NCBI RefSeq assembly: GCF_027563345.1
Contig: NZ_JAMKBK010000004.1
Length of the DNA: 64,000 bases
DNA from: Psychrobacillus psychrodurans
Lineage (GTDB): Bacteria > Bacillota > Bacilli > Bacillales_A > Planococcaceae
Strand: one strand, 5' to 3'
Each line of letters starts with the position of its first letter. The first letter of the stretch is position 1. Both the position numbers and the translations under genes were made by a program. The notes under the pieces are model-generated. The model worked only from the letters and a program-made list of their open reading frames with translations. It searched no databases and was not told the DNA's origin. Of the stretch, positions 26,844 to 36,275 are shown piece by piece.

Positions 26844-27305
26844 ATGGATTTAGCAAGTTTTTTAAAAGAGATAGCGAGTGAACAAGGACAAGAAGAAGGA
26901 GATTTTCTATCCAATAGTACTTTCAAAATTGGCGAAACTCTACCTAAAAAAACATCTGGAGTAGTCTATGGTTTTGTAGTTAGACTAAATGCGCAAGAAA
27001 AATTAGACTTATTTAATGAAGCAAAAAAACTAGGCGGCAACAAATTCGATGCGGATTCAAAGACTAAATCAATTATAAATGATTATTATCCGTTATATTG
27101 GGGGAAAAATTCTGATATTTTTGGCAGAATAAATGCTCATGTAACTGGACATAAGGGGGGGAATAGCAATTTAGGGTTGAAAGACTATTCAACTATAGAA
27201 GATAAAGAAATTTTATATGCAAGAATTTATCTTAATAATAATGAAAAATTTGAAAAATATTTAATTTCGACTTATCCACCTCTTCTAAAAACTAGAAAGC
27301 AGTGA
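26844..27305 (+). CDS. GIY-YIG-like nuclease
   Basis: 153 aa. Its core fits a diverged GIY-YIG fold: VVYGF (41-45, for GIY), YWGK (85-88, for YIG), Arg95 and His99 (GRINAHV), and a Glu near 134-137 (NEKFEKYLI) as the metal ligand. The AAAGGAG site supports ATG 26844. It lies alone between the McrBC and type I modules. It could be a stand-alone restriction-type nuclease or a fragment of a larger system; no cognate methylase is beside it. Assignment by motif spacing only. Confidence 0.55.
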   Translation: MDLASFLKEIASEQGQEEGDFLSNSTFKIGETLPKKTSGVVYGFVVRLNAQEKLDLFNEAKKLGGNKFDADSKTKSIINDYYPLYWGKNSDIFGRINAHVTGHKGGNSNLGLKDYSTIEDKEILYARIYLNNNEKFEKYLISTYPPLLKTRKQ

Positions 27306-27334
27306 AGTCTATTAAATAATAGACAAATTTGTAG

Positions 27335-27370
27335 GAGTATACAAACATTAGTTTGTATACTCTTATTTTG
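27335..27370 (+). terminator. Terminator after the GIY-YIG gene
   Basis: GAGTATACAAAC and GTTTGTATACTC form a perfect 12-bp stem with a 4-nt loop, then TTATTTTG. The rest of 27371-27745 holds no ORF; a short integrase- or arm-domain-like coding relic near 27400-27540 was suspected but not established. Confidence 0.85.
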
Positions 27371-27745
27371 TCGAGTGAGTACCTAAAAACAAAATTAAGA
27401 TATGCAGGAGCATGCATTTCAATAACACGCAAAAGAAAAAGCTTTAGAACTTATTATGTTGAGAAAATCTAAAGTCGTAAAGAAGTTAAAGATAAGGCTG
27501 GGAAATAACAAGTTATACCTAAAATTGAAACTATAGAGTGGGAATAGGATTAACTTATTGAATGGTGGAAGATGGTAAATTTAACGTGATTTTCTGATTG
27601 TTGGAAACGAAAAAAGCCTATAAAATTGAATGGTTGGTCGCCAAACTTCTATTTTATCTGACCACTGAAAATAGTTTCGCTGTGATACAATAAAACTAAT
27701 GAACATAACAAAAAAAATAGAGATTTCGTTGAAAAGGGTGGAGTT

Positions 27746-30505
27746 ATGAATAAACAACAACTGGCTTCGAAAATTTGGGAGTCTGCAAATAAGATGCGTT
27801 CAAAGATTGAGGCGAACGAGTACAAGGATTATATTTTAGGATTTATCTTCTACAAGTTCTTATCTGATAAAGAAGTGAAGTTCTTAAAGGAGAATGATTA
27901 TTCAGTAGAGGATATTAAGAATCTAAAAGAAGAAAGTCAGGACGAAGTAGCATTCATTCAAAATGGAATCGGGTACTTTATTGAGTACGATAATTTGTTC
28001 TCAACTTGGCTAGAACTTGGGAAAGACTTCTCTGTTGATAATGTCCGTGTGGGATTGTCGGCATTCAGCCGTCTAATTAGTGCAAGTCATAAAAAGGTTT
28101 TCGACCGTATCTTCAATACTTTGGAAACTGGGCTGAGTAAATTAGGGGATAGCTCTGGTACTCAGACAAAAGCGATTAGTGAGCTAATCCAATTGATTAA
28201 AATTATCCCGATGGGCGGCAAACAAGACTATGATGTTCTTGGTTTTATCTATGAATACTTGATTAGTATGTTCGCTGCAAATGCAGGAAAAAAAGCAGGA
28301 GAATTCTATACACCACATGAAGTTTCTGTTTTGATGTCAGAAATTGTTGCAAATCATTTGAAAGATAAAGAAGAAATTAAAATCTATGACCCAACGAGTG
28401 GTTCAGGTTCATTGTTAATCAACATTGGCCAATCTGTTGCAAAACATATTGACAACGAAAATAACATTAAGTATTTTGCCCAAGAGTTGAAGGAAAATAC
28501 CTATAACTTAACCCGAATGAATCTAGTTATGCGTGGAACTATACCTGATAATATCGTCACACGTAATGGAGATACACTTGAAGAAGACTGGCCGTTCTTT
28601 GAAGATAATAATCCTATTAATTCATATGATCCACTTTATGTGGATGCGGTGGTTTCAAATCCACCATATTCACAATCTTGGGATCCTACAAATAAAAAAA
28701 GTGATCCGCGATACGCTCACTATGGCCTTGCTCCTAAGACGAAAGCGGATTTTGCTTTCTTACTTCATGATTTGTATCACATTAAACCTGAAGGTATTAT
28801 GACAATCGTTCTTCCACATGGTGTGTTATTCCGCGGTGGTGATGAAGGAGAAATCCGTAAAAATTTGATTGAACGAAACAATATTGATGCCATTATAGGC
28901 TTACCTAAGAGTATTTTCTTTGGAACAAGTATTGAAACTATCATTATGGTGTTAAAACAAAAGCGCACAACAAACGACGTTTTAATTGTTGATGCTTCAA
29001 AGGGATTCACCAAAATTGGAAAAAACAATGTATTACAAGCATCTGATATTAAGAAGATTTCTGATACGGTTACTCAGCGTATCAACGTCGAAAAATATGC
29101 TCGTATAGTAAGTCAAGATGAAATTCGAGCAAATGACTACAAATTAAGTATTCCATTATATGTGGATTCTTCTGATGAAGATGAAACTTGGGATATTTAT
29201 GCGTCAATGTTTGGTGGGATTCCTAAATCTGAAATTGAAAATCTAGTGTCGTACTGGGAATCCCTACCGATACTCAAGAAAGAATTGTTCTCAGAAAATG
29301 AATCACCATATGTTGACTTAGTAACAAGTGATGTGAAGAAAGCCATTGTTGAAAATATCGATGTGGTGAATTTTATAAATAATTATCACCAGTCATTTGA
29401 TGGGTTTGAGGACTATCTTAAAAAGAAGCTTATTGACCAAATTACTTCAATAAAAATTGGTAAAGAAAAAACAATCATTAGTGATGATATCTTCGCACGT
29501 CTCTCTTCAATTCCTTTGGTAGATAAGTATGAAGCTTATCAAGTTCTTGATGACGAGTGGGCAAAGATTGCAGTCGATTTAGAAATTATTCAAACTGAAG
29601 GTTTTGAAGCAACGAAAAAAGTTGATGTAAATATTGTCTTGAAGAAGAAGGATGGGAAAGAAGTTGAAGTGCAGGAAGGCTATCTAGGGCATGTAATTCC
29701 ATTTGATATGGTTCAGGCTACAATGCTGAAAGAAGAAGCAGATGTTATAAAGGCTATGGATAATCGTTTAGCTGAAATTTCGTCTTACTATTCAGAAATT
29801 ATTGATTCATTTTCGGAAGAAGAAAAAGAATCAATAGTATTGAATGATGCAAACGACGCTTTCGTGATTGCTGAAGTAAATAAAGCGTTGAAAACTGCTT
29901 ATGCAGATATTGAATCCGAAGAAATTACTGCGTTGAACGAATATATTAGTTTGCTAGATGCAAAAGCGAAGAAACCTGAAAAAGAAAGATTCATTGCCAG
30001 CCACCCAGAAGTTACTTGGTCAAATATTGAGCCGAATAAAGATGGTACATTCGCGAAAACCAAAGTTAATGCATACTTAAAAGAATTACAATCTGATTAC
30101 AAATTCCCTGAAGAGTTATTCGAAGCAAAACTTGTTCAGGTCAGTGATTTAATGGCAGAAGAAAAAGCATTAAAGTCACAAGTGAAAAAAGATTCTGCGG
30201 AACTTCATATGAAGACTAAAGAAACAATTGAGAACTTATCTGATGATGAAGTTTGTAAGTTACTTGAAGAGAAGTGGATAACCCCACTCACAACAGCTTT
30301 GAACAAAGTGCCAGACAATGTCATTTCTGAGCTTGTGTTCAAGATTCAAGAACTAGCAGACAAGTATGCAACAACATATTACGAAGTTGCGAGTGAAATT
30401 GCGGACATAAAAATGACTTTAATAACATTAATTGATGGATTAACGGGTAGTAAATTTGATATGAAGGGGCTTAGCGAGTTCCAAACGCTATTGCAAAGTG
30501 AATAA
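27746..30505 (+). CDS. hsdM: Type I restriction-modification methylase subunit
   Basis: 919 aa adenine methyltransferase with the HsdM N-terminal helical domain (NKQQLASKIWESANKMRSKIEANEYKDYILGFIFYKFLSD), AdoMet motif I DPTSGSGSLL (215-224) and the catalytic NPPY (305-308). About 400 extra C-terminal residues, helical and charged, make it longer than the ~500-aa classical subunit; long HsdM forms occur in Firmicutes. GGGTGGAG ribosome binding site. Works with HsdS to protect host DNA and is a compulsory part of the nuclease complex. Confidence 0.93.
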   Translation: MNKQQLASKIWESANKMRSKIEANEYKDYILGFIFYKFLSDKEVKFLKENDYSVEDIKNLKEESQDEVAFIQNGIGYFIEYDNLFSTWLELGKDFSVDNVRVGLSAFSRLISASHKKVFDRIFNTLETGLSKLGDSSGTQTKAISELIQLIKIIPMGGKQDYDVLGFIYEYLISMFAANAGKKAGEFYTPHEVSVLMSEIVANHLKDKEEIKIYDPTSGSGSLLINIGQSVAKHIDNENNIKYFAQELKENTYNLTRMNLVMRGTIPDNIVTRNGDTLEEDWPFFEDNNPINSYDPLYVDAVVSNPPYSQSWDPTNKKSDPRYAHYGLAPKTKADFAFLLHDLYHIKPEGIMTIVLPHGVLFRGGDEGEIRKNLIERNNIDAIIGLPKSIFFGTSIETIIMVLKQKRTTNDVLIVDASKGFTKIGKNNVLQASDIKKISDTVTQRINVEKYARIVSQDEIRANDYKLSIPLYVDSSDEDETWDIYASMFGGIPKSEIENLVSYWESLPILKKELFSENESPYVDLVTSDVKKAIVENIDVVNFINNYHQSFDGFEDYLKKKLIDQITSIKIGKEKTIISDDIFARLSSIPLVDKYEAYQVLDDEWAKIAVDLEIIQTEGFEATKKVDVNIVLKKKDGKEVEVQEGYLGHVIPFDMVQATMLKEEADVIKAMDNRLAEISSYYSEIIDSFSEEEKESIVLNDANDAFVIAEVNKALKTAYADIESEEITALNEYISLLDAKAKKPEKERFIASHPEVTWSNIEPNKDGTFAKTKVNAYLKELQSDYKFPEELFEAKLVQVSDLMAEEKALKSQVKKDSAELHMKTKETIENLSDDEVCKLLEEKWITPLTTALNKVPDNVISELVFKIQELADKYATTYYEVASEIADIKMTLITLIDGLTGSKFDMKGLSEFQTLLQSE

Positions 30506-30506
30506 T

Positions 30507-31616
30507 ATGAGTGAAAGAAAAAAATACCCTGAAATTAGATATGGTCAATTCACTGACGCTTGGGAACAGCGGAAGTTGGGGGAAGTAGCGGATTTCTTTG
30601 ATGAAAAGCGCATTCCAATCGATTCAGGATTACGGACATCTGGTGAATATCCATACTATGGGGCAACTGGTGTAATTGATTATGTTCATGATTATATCTT
30701 TGACGGTGAGTATGTATTGCTTGCAGAAGATGGAGCGAATATCATAATGCGGAACAGTCCCTTAGCCTACCTAACACAAGGAAAGTTCTGGCTTAACAAC
30801 CATGCACACATTATGCGAATGAAAGATGGGGACAACAGTTTTCTACTCCAACTTCTCGAAAAGCAAAATTATGTGAAGTACAACACTGGAACAGCACAAC
30901 CAAAATTAAATGGCGAAGTGGTTAAGAAAATGTTTCTTACATTTCCTTCATGTGAAGAGCAAGCTAAAATCGGAACCTTTTTCAATCAACTCGACCACCT
31001 CATCACCCTTCAACAACGTAAGTATGAAAAGACTGTAAACATAAAGAGAGCTTTGCTTGAAAAAATGTTCCCGAAAAATAGAGAAGAAAAACCAGAGATT
31101 CGTTTTGAAAAATTTACTGATGCTTGGGAACAGCGGAAGTTGGGGGAAGTTGTAGATGTTCGATCTGGTCGGGACTACAAACATTTATCTGAAGGTGATA
31201 TACCAGTCTATGGAACTGGTGGATATATGCTAAGTGTGAGTGAGGCACTTTCGTATGCTGAAGATGGAATTGGTATCGGGCGAAAAGGTACAATTGATAA
31301 ACCATATTTATTGAGAGCACCATTTTGGACGGTGGATACACTATTCTATGCAGTTCCAAAAGAAAAATTTGATTTAGATTTTCTACATTCAGTTTTCCAA
31401 CGAGTGAACTGGAAACAAAAAGATGAATCGACTGGAGTACCAAGTTTGTCAAAAACAACGATTAATGAAGTTCATGTTGCAGTTCCAGAATACGAAGAAC
31501 AAGTAAAAATCGGCTCGTTTTTTAGCCGATTAGACCACCTCATGACCCTTCACCAACGTGAGTTGGAAAAATTGAAAAATATTAAAAAAGCACTAATTCA
31601 AAAGATGTTGGTTTAA
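30507..31616 (+). CDS. hsdS: Type I specificity subunit
   Basis: 369 aa with two target recognition domains, each opened by FTDAWEQRKLGEV and closed by a conserved coiled-coil spacer (LITLQQRKYEKTVNIKRALLEKMF; LMTLHQRELEKLKNIKKALIQKML). Each domain reads one half of a bipartite sequence. ATG 30507 lies one base after the hsdM stop (TAA 30503-30505); an in-frame GTG at 30498 would overlap hsdM. A 29-bp exact repeat begins both modules, which favours domain exchange. Confidence 0.93.
   Translation: MSERKKYPEIRYGQFTDAWEQRKLGEVADFFDEKRIPIDSGLRTSGEYPYYGATGVIDYVHDYIFDGEYVLLAEDGANIIMRNSPLAYLTQGKFWLNNHAHIMRMKDGDNSFLLQLLEKQNYVKYNTGTAQPKLNGEVVKKMFLTFPSCEEQAKIGTFFNQLDHLITLQQRKYEKTVNIKRALLEKMFPKNREEKPEIRFEKFTDAWEQRKLGEVVDVRSGRDYKHLSEGDIPVYGTGGYMLSVSEALSYAEDGIGIGRKGTIDKPYLLRAPFWTVDTLFYAVPKEKFDLDFLHSVFQRVNWKQKDESTGVPSLSKTTINEVHVAVPEYEEQVKIGSFFSRLDHLMTLHQRELEKLKNIKKALIQKMLV
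30558..31150. repeat. 29-bp exact direct repeat within hsdS
   Basis: Copies at 30558-30586 and 31122-31150 both encode AWEQRKLGEV. They sit at the start of each recognition domain and are 564 bp apart, in frame. Confidence 0.9.
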
Positions 31617-31630
31617 GGAGGAATGGCAGT

Positions 31631-34600
31631 ATGGTTTTTACAAAAGAAGCGGAGTTTGAAGAAGCCTTAATCAACTTGTTGATTTCTCAAAAAGGTTGGG
31701 AGGAAGTAATTAAGTTCCCTACTGAAGAAGATTTAATCCGCAACTGGGCGGATATACTCTTTCAAAATAACCGTGATATTGATCGCTTGAATAATGTGCC
31801 ATTAACTGACAGTGAGATGAGACAAATTATGGAGCAAATCACCGAGCTTCGTACCCCATTAAGACTCAATGGATTTATTAATGGGAAATCCATTGCGATT
31901 ACACGTGATAATCCTAATGATAAGCTACATCTAGGAAAAGAAGTTAGCTTGAAAATTTATGACCGTTTAGAAATTGCAGGAGGTCAAAGTCGCTATCAAA
32001 TTGCACAACAACCACAATTTCCAACTAAATCGAAGATAATAAACGACCGTTGTGGAGATTTAATGCTGCTAATTAACGGAATGCCTGTCATTCATATTGA
32101 GTTGAAACGCTCGGGTGTTTCCGTAAGTCAAGCATGTAATCAAATAGAGAAATACGCTCACGAAGGGATTTTTACAGGATTATTCTCATTAATTCAAGTT
32201 TTTATTGCTATGGAACCAGAAGAAGCAGTCTACTTTGCTAATCCAGGGCCCGAGAGGAAATTTAATTCTGATTTCTATTTCCATTGGGCTGATTTCAATA
32301 ATGAACCTTTGAATGGTTGGAAAGACATTGCAGGTTCTCTTTTGTCTATCCCTATGGCACACCAATTAATTGGATTTTACACCGTTCCAGATAGTAGTGA
32401 CGGAGTGCTTAAGGTCATGCGTAGTTATCAGTATTACGCATCAAATGCGATTTCTGATAAAGTAGCTGAGACAAAATGGGACGGCAAGAGCAGGCTCGGT
32501 GGTTATATTTGGCACACTACTGGATCAGGTAAGACAATGACAAGTTTCAAATCTGCACAGTTAATTGCTAACTCAAAAGATGCGGATAAGGTTCTGTTCC
32601 TTATGGATAGAATTGAACTTGGTACGCAATCGCTCGAAGTGTATCGCGGATTTACCGACGATAACGAAGAAGTTCAAGCGACAGAAAATACAAGCGTACT
32701 GGTTACCAAGTTAAAGAGTTCGAGTCCGGCGGATACTTTGATTGTGACGTCCATTCAAAAGATGTCGCGTATTAAAGATGATGAAGGCGGATTAAATGCA
32801 AAAGACCTTGAGTTAATGCGGTCAAAACGGATTGTTTTCATCATTGATGAAGCACATCGTTCAACGTTTGGAGAAATGTTGATTGATATTAAAGAAATGT
32901 TCCCATTCGCTATTTTCTTTGGGTTCACTGGGACACCGATTCAAGAAGAAAATCAAAAGAAAATGAATACAACTGCAACAGTTTTCGGAGACGAATTACA
33001 TCGTTACAGTATTGCTGATGGGATTCGAGATAAGAATGTTCTCGGTTTTGACCCATATAAAGTACTGACTTATAAAGATCGTGACCTTCGGAAAGAAGTA
33101 GCACTCCATCAGGCAAAAGCTAAAACAGAAGAAGAAGCGATAAGAGAACCCCAAAAATCAAAAGTCTATTATAAGTATCTTAATTCTACACAGGTTCCAA
33201 TGGCAGGGTATAAAGACTCGTCAGGAAACTATAACAAAGGTATTGAAGATTACGTACCAAAGTCTCAATACGAACTGGAAACTCATCGAAAAACAGTTGT
33301 AAGTGATATCTTGGATAACTGGGTGACATTGAGCCACGGTAGCAAGTTTCATGCGATATTTGCGACGAGTAGTATTCCTGAAGCTATAATGTATTATCGA
33401 CTGTTTAAGAAAAATGAAATTGGGTTGAAAGTAACCGCTCTGTTTGATCCTAATATCGACAATATGGGTGGTGCCGAATTTAAGGAAGATGGTTTGGTTG
33501 AAATTATCGAAGATTATAATAAACAATATAACCAAGGCTTTTCGTTTGCGACGCACGCGAAGTTCAAGAAAGACATTGCTTCTCGCCTTGCACATAAGAA
33601 ACCATACGTCATAATTGAACGTGAACCCGACAAACAAATTGATTTATTAATTGTAGTTGATCAGATGTTGACGGGATTTGATTCGAAATGGATCAATACT
33701 TTATACATGGATAAAGTGATGAGGTATGCCAATATTATTCAGGCGTTTTCACGTACAAATCGTTTATTTGGCCCTGAGAAGCCGTTTGGTACAATTCGTT
33801 ATTATCGATACCCAAGTACCATGGAACGCAATATAAAAGAAGCAGTGAAGCTATATTCTGGTGAAAAGCCTATCATGTTATTTGTTCAGAAGCTTGAAGG
33901 TAATCTGAAGAAAATGAACAACATCTTTGAAGAAATTAAAGATGTTTTCGAAAATGCAGGCGTTGAAAACTTTGAGAAGTTACCTGAAGATCTTACAGCA
34001 AGAGGAAAGTTTGCTTCATTGTTTAAGGACTTCAATGAATATTTAGAAGCTTCGCAAATTCAAGGTTTCAAATGGAAGAAATCAGAGTATGAATTCTCTC
34101 ATGGGCAAGGAAAACCAAAAACATCAGTTGTGATGAAGTTTGATGAAACCGCCTATCTCATTTTAGCTTTGCGCTACAAGGAGCTGTTTAGCGGTGGTGG
34201 TGATGGCGGCGAAGGAGAAGTACCGTTTGAAGTGGAAGGGTATCTTACTGAAATTGAAACGGGTGCAATTGATGCTAACTACATGAATTCTCGCTTCCAA
34301 AAATACCTCCGTTTAATTAATCAAACAGGAGCCACAAAACAAGCGATTGAAGATGCGTTAAATGATCTTCACACCACATTTTCAACATTAACGCAAGAAG
34401 AGCAAAAGTATGCGAATCTATTCATGCATGATGTTCAAAGTGGAGACGTTCTCGTAGAACCTGGTAAGACACTCAGGGACTACATCACTGAGTATCAGGC
34501 AAAGGCAGAAGATGATCAGATTCATAATTTTGCTGAGTTTCTAGGTCTTGATGAAGCTGAGTTACGGAGAATGATGAGTCTTAAAATCACAGAATCAAAT

Positions 34601-34846
34601 ATCAATGAATATAATCGTTTCGATAACTTGAAACAAACCATGGATAAGAAGAAGGCTAAGTCTTTTTTTGAAAAAGTTGAAGGTAAGTCAATTAAGCCAT
34701 TTCAGGTGAATATACGTATTGATGAGTACCTACGCAAATTCTTGCTGGAAGGCGGATTTGAAATGGACACGATAAATGAAAATGTCCAACAAATCAATTC
34801 GAATAACTCAGGACAAACAGCAGTGAACTATACTGATGAAAACTAA
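31631..34846 (+). CDS. hsdR: Type I restriction endonuclease subunit
   Basis: 1071 aa. N-terminal nuclease domain with D..IELKR (GDLMLLINGMPVIHIELKRSG), superfamily 2 translocase motor with Walker A TTGSGKTMTS, DEAH-type box IIDEAHRS, TGTPI motif and QAFSRTNR (motif VI region), and a helical C-terminus. It pulls and cuts unmodified DNA with HsdM2S. GGAGGAATG site; 14 nt after hsdS, so hsdMSR is one operon. No frameshift visible, so the system looks intact. Confidence 0.94.
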   Translation: MVFTKEAEFEEALINLLISQKGWEEVIKFPTEEDLIRNWADILFQNNRDIDRLNNVPLTDSEMRQIMEQITELRTPLRLNGFINGKSIAITRDNPNDKLHLGKEVSLKIYDRLEIAGGQSRYQIAQQPQFPTKSKIINDRCGDLMLLINGMPVIHIELKRSGVSVSQACNQIEKYAHEGIFTGLFSLIQVFIAMEPEEAVYFANPGPERKFNSDFYFHWADFNNEPLNGWKDIAGSLLSIPMAHQLIGFYTVPDSSDGVLKVMRSYQYYASNAISDKVAETKWDGKSRLGGYIWHTTGSGKTMTSFKSAQLIANSKDADKVLFLMDRIELGTQSLEVYRGFTDDNEEVQATENTSVLVTKLKSSSPADTLIVTSIQKMSRIKDDEGGLNAKDLELMRSKRIVFIIDEAHRSTFGEMLIDIKEMFPFAIFFGFTGTPIQEENQKKMNTTATVFGDELHRYSIADGIRDKNVLGFDPYKVLTYKDRDLRKEVALHQAKAKTEEEAIREPQKSKVYYKYLNSTQVPMAGYKDSSGNYNKGIEDYVPKSQYELETHRKTVVSDILDNWVTLSHGSKFHAIFATSSIPEAIMYYRLFKKNEIGLKVTALFDPNIDNMGGAEFKEDGLVEIIEDYNKQYNQGFSFATHAKFKKDIASRLAHKKPYVIIEREPDKQIDLLIVVDQMLTGFDSKWINTLYMDKVMRYANIIQAFSRTNRLFGPEKPFGTIRYYRYPSTMERNIKEAVKLYSGEKPIMLFVQKLEGNLKKMNNIFEEIKDVFENAGVENFEKLPEDLTARGKFASLFKDFNEYLEASQIQGFKWKKSEYEFSHGQGKPKTSVVMKFDETAYLILALRYKELFSGGGDGGEGEVPFEVEGYLTEIETGAIDANYMNSRFQKYLRLINQTGATKQAIEDALNDLHTTFSTLTQEEQKYANLFMHDVQSGDVLVEPGKTLRDYITEYQAKAEDDQIHNFAEFLGLDEAELRRMMSLKITESNINEYNRFDNLKQTMDKKKAKSFFEKVEGKSIKPFQVNIRIDEYLRKFLLEGGFEMDTINENVQQINSNNSGQTAVNYTDEN

Positions 34847-34993
34847 CGACGAGTTACCGAGATATTTTATGCAGCACTTTTAGATTTTGAAGTTGGTACA
34901 ACAGTTTTTATAAATAGTAAGTATGGAAAATTAATATAGAATATTTTTAATAAAGTTAGTTTACATTTTAAAGAAATTTCTTTTGATCAATAA

Positions 34994-35042
34994 TGCCCCC
35001 GCAACGTAATTTTTATTAAACGTAGTCAAAAGCGTAGTCAAA
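34994..35042. repeat. Right-end control sites: 12-bp motif and arm repeats
   Basis: TGCCCCCGCAAC (34994-35005) is the inverted copy of the motif upstream of int. CGTAGTCAAA occurs at 35021 and 35033, with the same 12-bp period as at the left end. The 34847-35113 region has no ORF and is the right recombination region. Confidence 0.65.
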
Positions 35043-35113
35043 CATTTTATACTGTAGCTAAAAGTCCTGATAAACACTACTATTAAAGCGCTTTATAGAG
35101 ATGGTGGTTCGAC

Positions 35114-35131
35114 TCCCGCCGTCTCCATATT
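35114..35131. other. Attachment site attR (core)
   Basis: TCCCGCCGTCTCCATATT, identical to attL. It is preceded by GGTTCGAC, the canonical T-loop sequence of Bacillus ssrA, so this is probably the displaced original 3' end. Confidence 0.9.
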
Positions 35132-35167
35132 ACAAAATCATATATTACATACAGTGTCTGTGACTTA

Positions 35168-35207
35168 AAGCATAAAATTTCCTTTTGGAAACTTTATGCT
35201 TTTTTTA
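35168..35207 (+). terminator. Terminator, probably the original ssrA terminator
   Basis: AAGCATAAA and TTTATGCTT with inner ATTTCC/GGAAAC pairing, then TTTTTTATTTT. It lies just outside attR, where the ssrA terminator would be before integration. Confidence 0.75.
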
Positions 35208-35269
35208 TTTTAGGCTACCGTCCGATTTAGATATCTTTGGTATACCAAGGCTTAAAAAACAGAAAAAAT

Positions 35270-35310
35270 CCCAAATTGGAGACACTTTATTAAAGTGTCT
35301 CCAATTTGGG
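35270..35310. terminator. 41-bp perfect palindrome, terminator-like
   Basis: CCCAAATTGGAGACACTTTA is repeated inverted around one central T (35270-35289, 35291-35310). A 20-bp stem with no T-run beyond GGTTC; could be a transposon-related or bidirectional hairpin. Located upstream of the frl operon. Confidence 0.5.
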
Positions 35311-35364
35311 GTTCAGTTCGTTCAGAGAAAAGTGCCTTTTTATTGAAAGTTCTTAAAATTTAGA

Positions 35365-35409
35365 TTGTTTTTAATGTATTGTTAAATTATAATACAAGAC
35401 ATAACAAAT
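35365..35409 (+). promoter_or_regulatory. frl operon promoter with putative FrlR operator
   Basis: TTGTTT (35365-35370) and TATAAT (35388-35393), 17-nt spacer. From the -10 to 35409 runs a 22-bp stretch identical to one at 37689-37710; it includes ATACAAGACATAACAAAT and overlaps the transcription start, a repressor position. Confidence 0.65.
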
Positions 35410-35438
35410 AAAACGTTTTCATGAAGGAGGTGAACTAT

Positions 35439-36257
35439 TTGCATGTCGCAGGAATGAATATTACCTTTAAGCATTTTCCTTTTCTATATTTTTTAGAATC
35501 TATGAAACGATTGGATATTGAAAATATTGAATTATGGGCTGGAGAGCCTCATCTATTTGTTTATCGAAACGCACTTGGAAATATTAGAACTATGAAAAAA
35601 GAGATACGATCCAGAGGCTTGAAAATTGTCTGCTATACTCCAGAACAATGCGTTTATCCGTATAATATTGCGGCTTCCGACTCCCACTGGCGAAAAATAA
35701 GCATTGATTATTTCATAGATAACTTATATGCAGCTTTGGAATTGGGTACCGATAAAATGTTGGTCACTTCAGGAATTGGGGATTTTTCTGTATCACAAGA
35801 AGAGTCGTGGAAATACGCAAGTGACTCTATCTATCAATTAACTAGAGTGGCTGAGAAGGAAGGGCTAACGCTTGCTTTAGAGCCTTTAACCCGCTTTGAA
35901 TCTAATCTAATTACCAACTTCAAAGGTTTAAAAAAGATGATAGAAAAAATCCAATCGCCTTCGTTAATAGGAATGATTGATGCAGTGGCGATGCAGTTAG
36001 CTGATGAAACGCCGGATGATTATTTTTCGATGTTGCCCGAGTTGAGTCACTTTCATTTAATAGATGGGGATGGCCAAAGTGATGCCCATTTATCTTTGGA
36101 CGATGGCGTCCAAGACTGGCGAGAGCATTTAAAAAGCCTTCATAGCCATGGATATGAAGGAATTTGTACCTTGGAAATAATGGGTTCGGCTTATTATCAA
36201 GATCCTCAAACCGCACTTATGAACTCCCTTATAAAATTAAAAGAATTTAAAGTCTAA
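35439..36257 (+). CDS. frlC: Fructoselysine 3-epimerase FrlC
   Basis: 272 aa AP-endonuclease-family-2 TIM barrel. Motifs matching E. coli FrlC: IELWAGEPH, YTPEQCVYPYN, LALEPLTRFESN (metal ligand Glu), MIDAVAMQ, HFHLIDGDGQSDAH, CTLEIMG. It interconverts fructoselysine and psicoselysine, so that the psico form also enters the pathway. TTG 35439 is taken as start because GGAGGTG (35426-35432) lies 8 nt ahead; the ATG at 35421 would place that site inside the gene. First gene of the operon, 18 nt before frlA. Confidence 0.82.
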   Translation: MHVAGMNITFKHFPFLYFLESMKRLDIENIELWAGEPHLFVYRNALGNIRTMKKEIRSRGLKIVCYTPEQCVYPYNIAASDSHWRKISIDYFIDNLYAALELGTDKMLVTSGIGDFSVSQEESWKYASDSIYQLTRVAEKEGLTLALEPLTRFESNLITNFKGLKKMIEKIQSPSLIGMIDAVAMQLADETPDDYFSMLPELSHFHLIDGDGQSDAHLSLDDGVQDWREHLKSLHSHGYEGICTLEIMGSAYYQDPQTALMNSLIKLKEFKV

Positions 36258-36275
36258 CCATTTGGAGGAACTCGT

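Larger units (their letters stand above)
9209..35131. mobile_element. 25.9-kb integrated element in the ssrA 3' end
   Basis: An identical 18-bp sequence (TCCCGCCGTCTCCATATT) bounds the region at 9209-9226 and 35114-35131, with flanking similarity on both sides (AAATCATAT). Inside are a tyrosine integrase adjacent to the left end, an excisionase-like protein, an XRE repressor, replication and recombination-type genes and defence cargo. No capsid, tail, portal, relaxase or conjugation gene is visible, so it is a genomic island or satellite-like element rather than a complete prophage or ICE. Confidence 0.93.

Noticed and set aside
9209..35131. Complete prophage or conjugative element
   Set aside because: No terminase, portal, capsid, tail, lysis, relaxase or type IV secretion gene was found, so only an integrative island is claimed.
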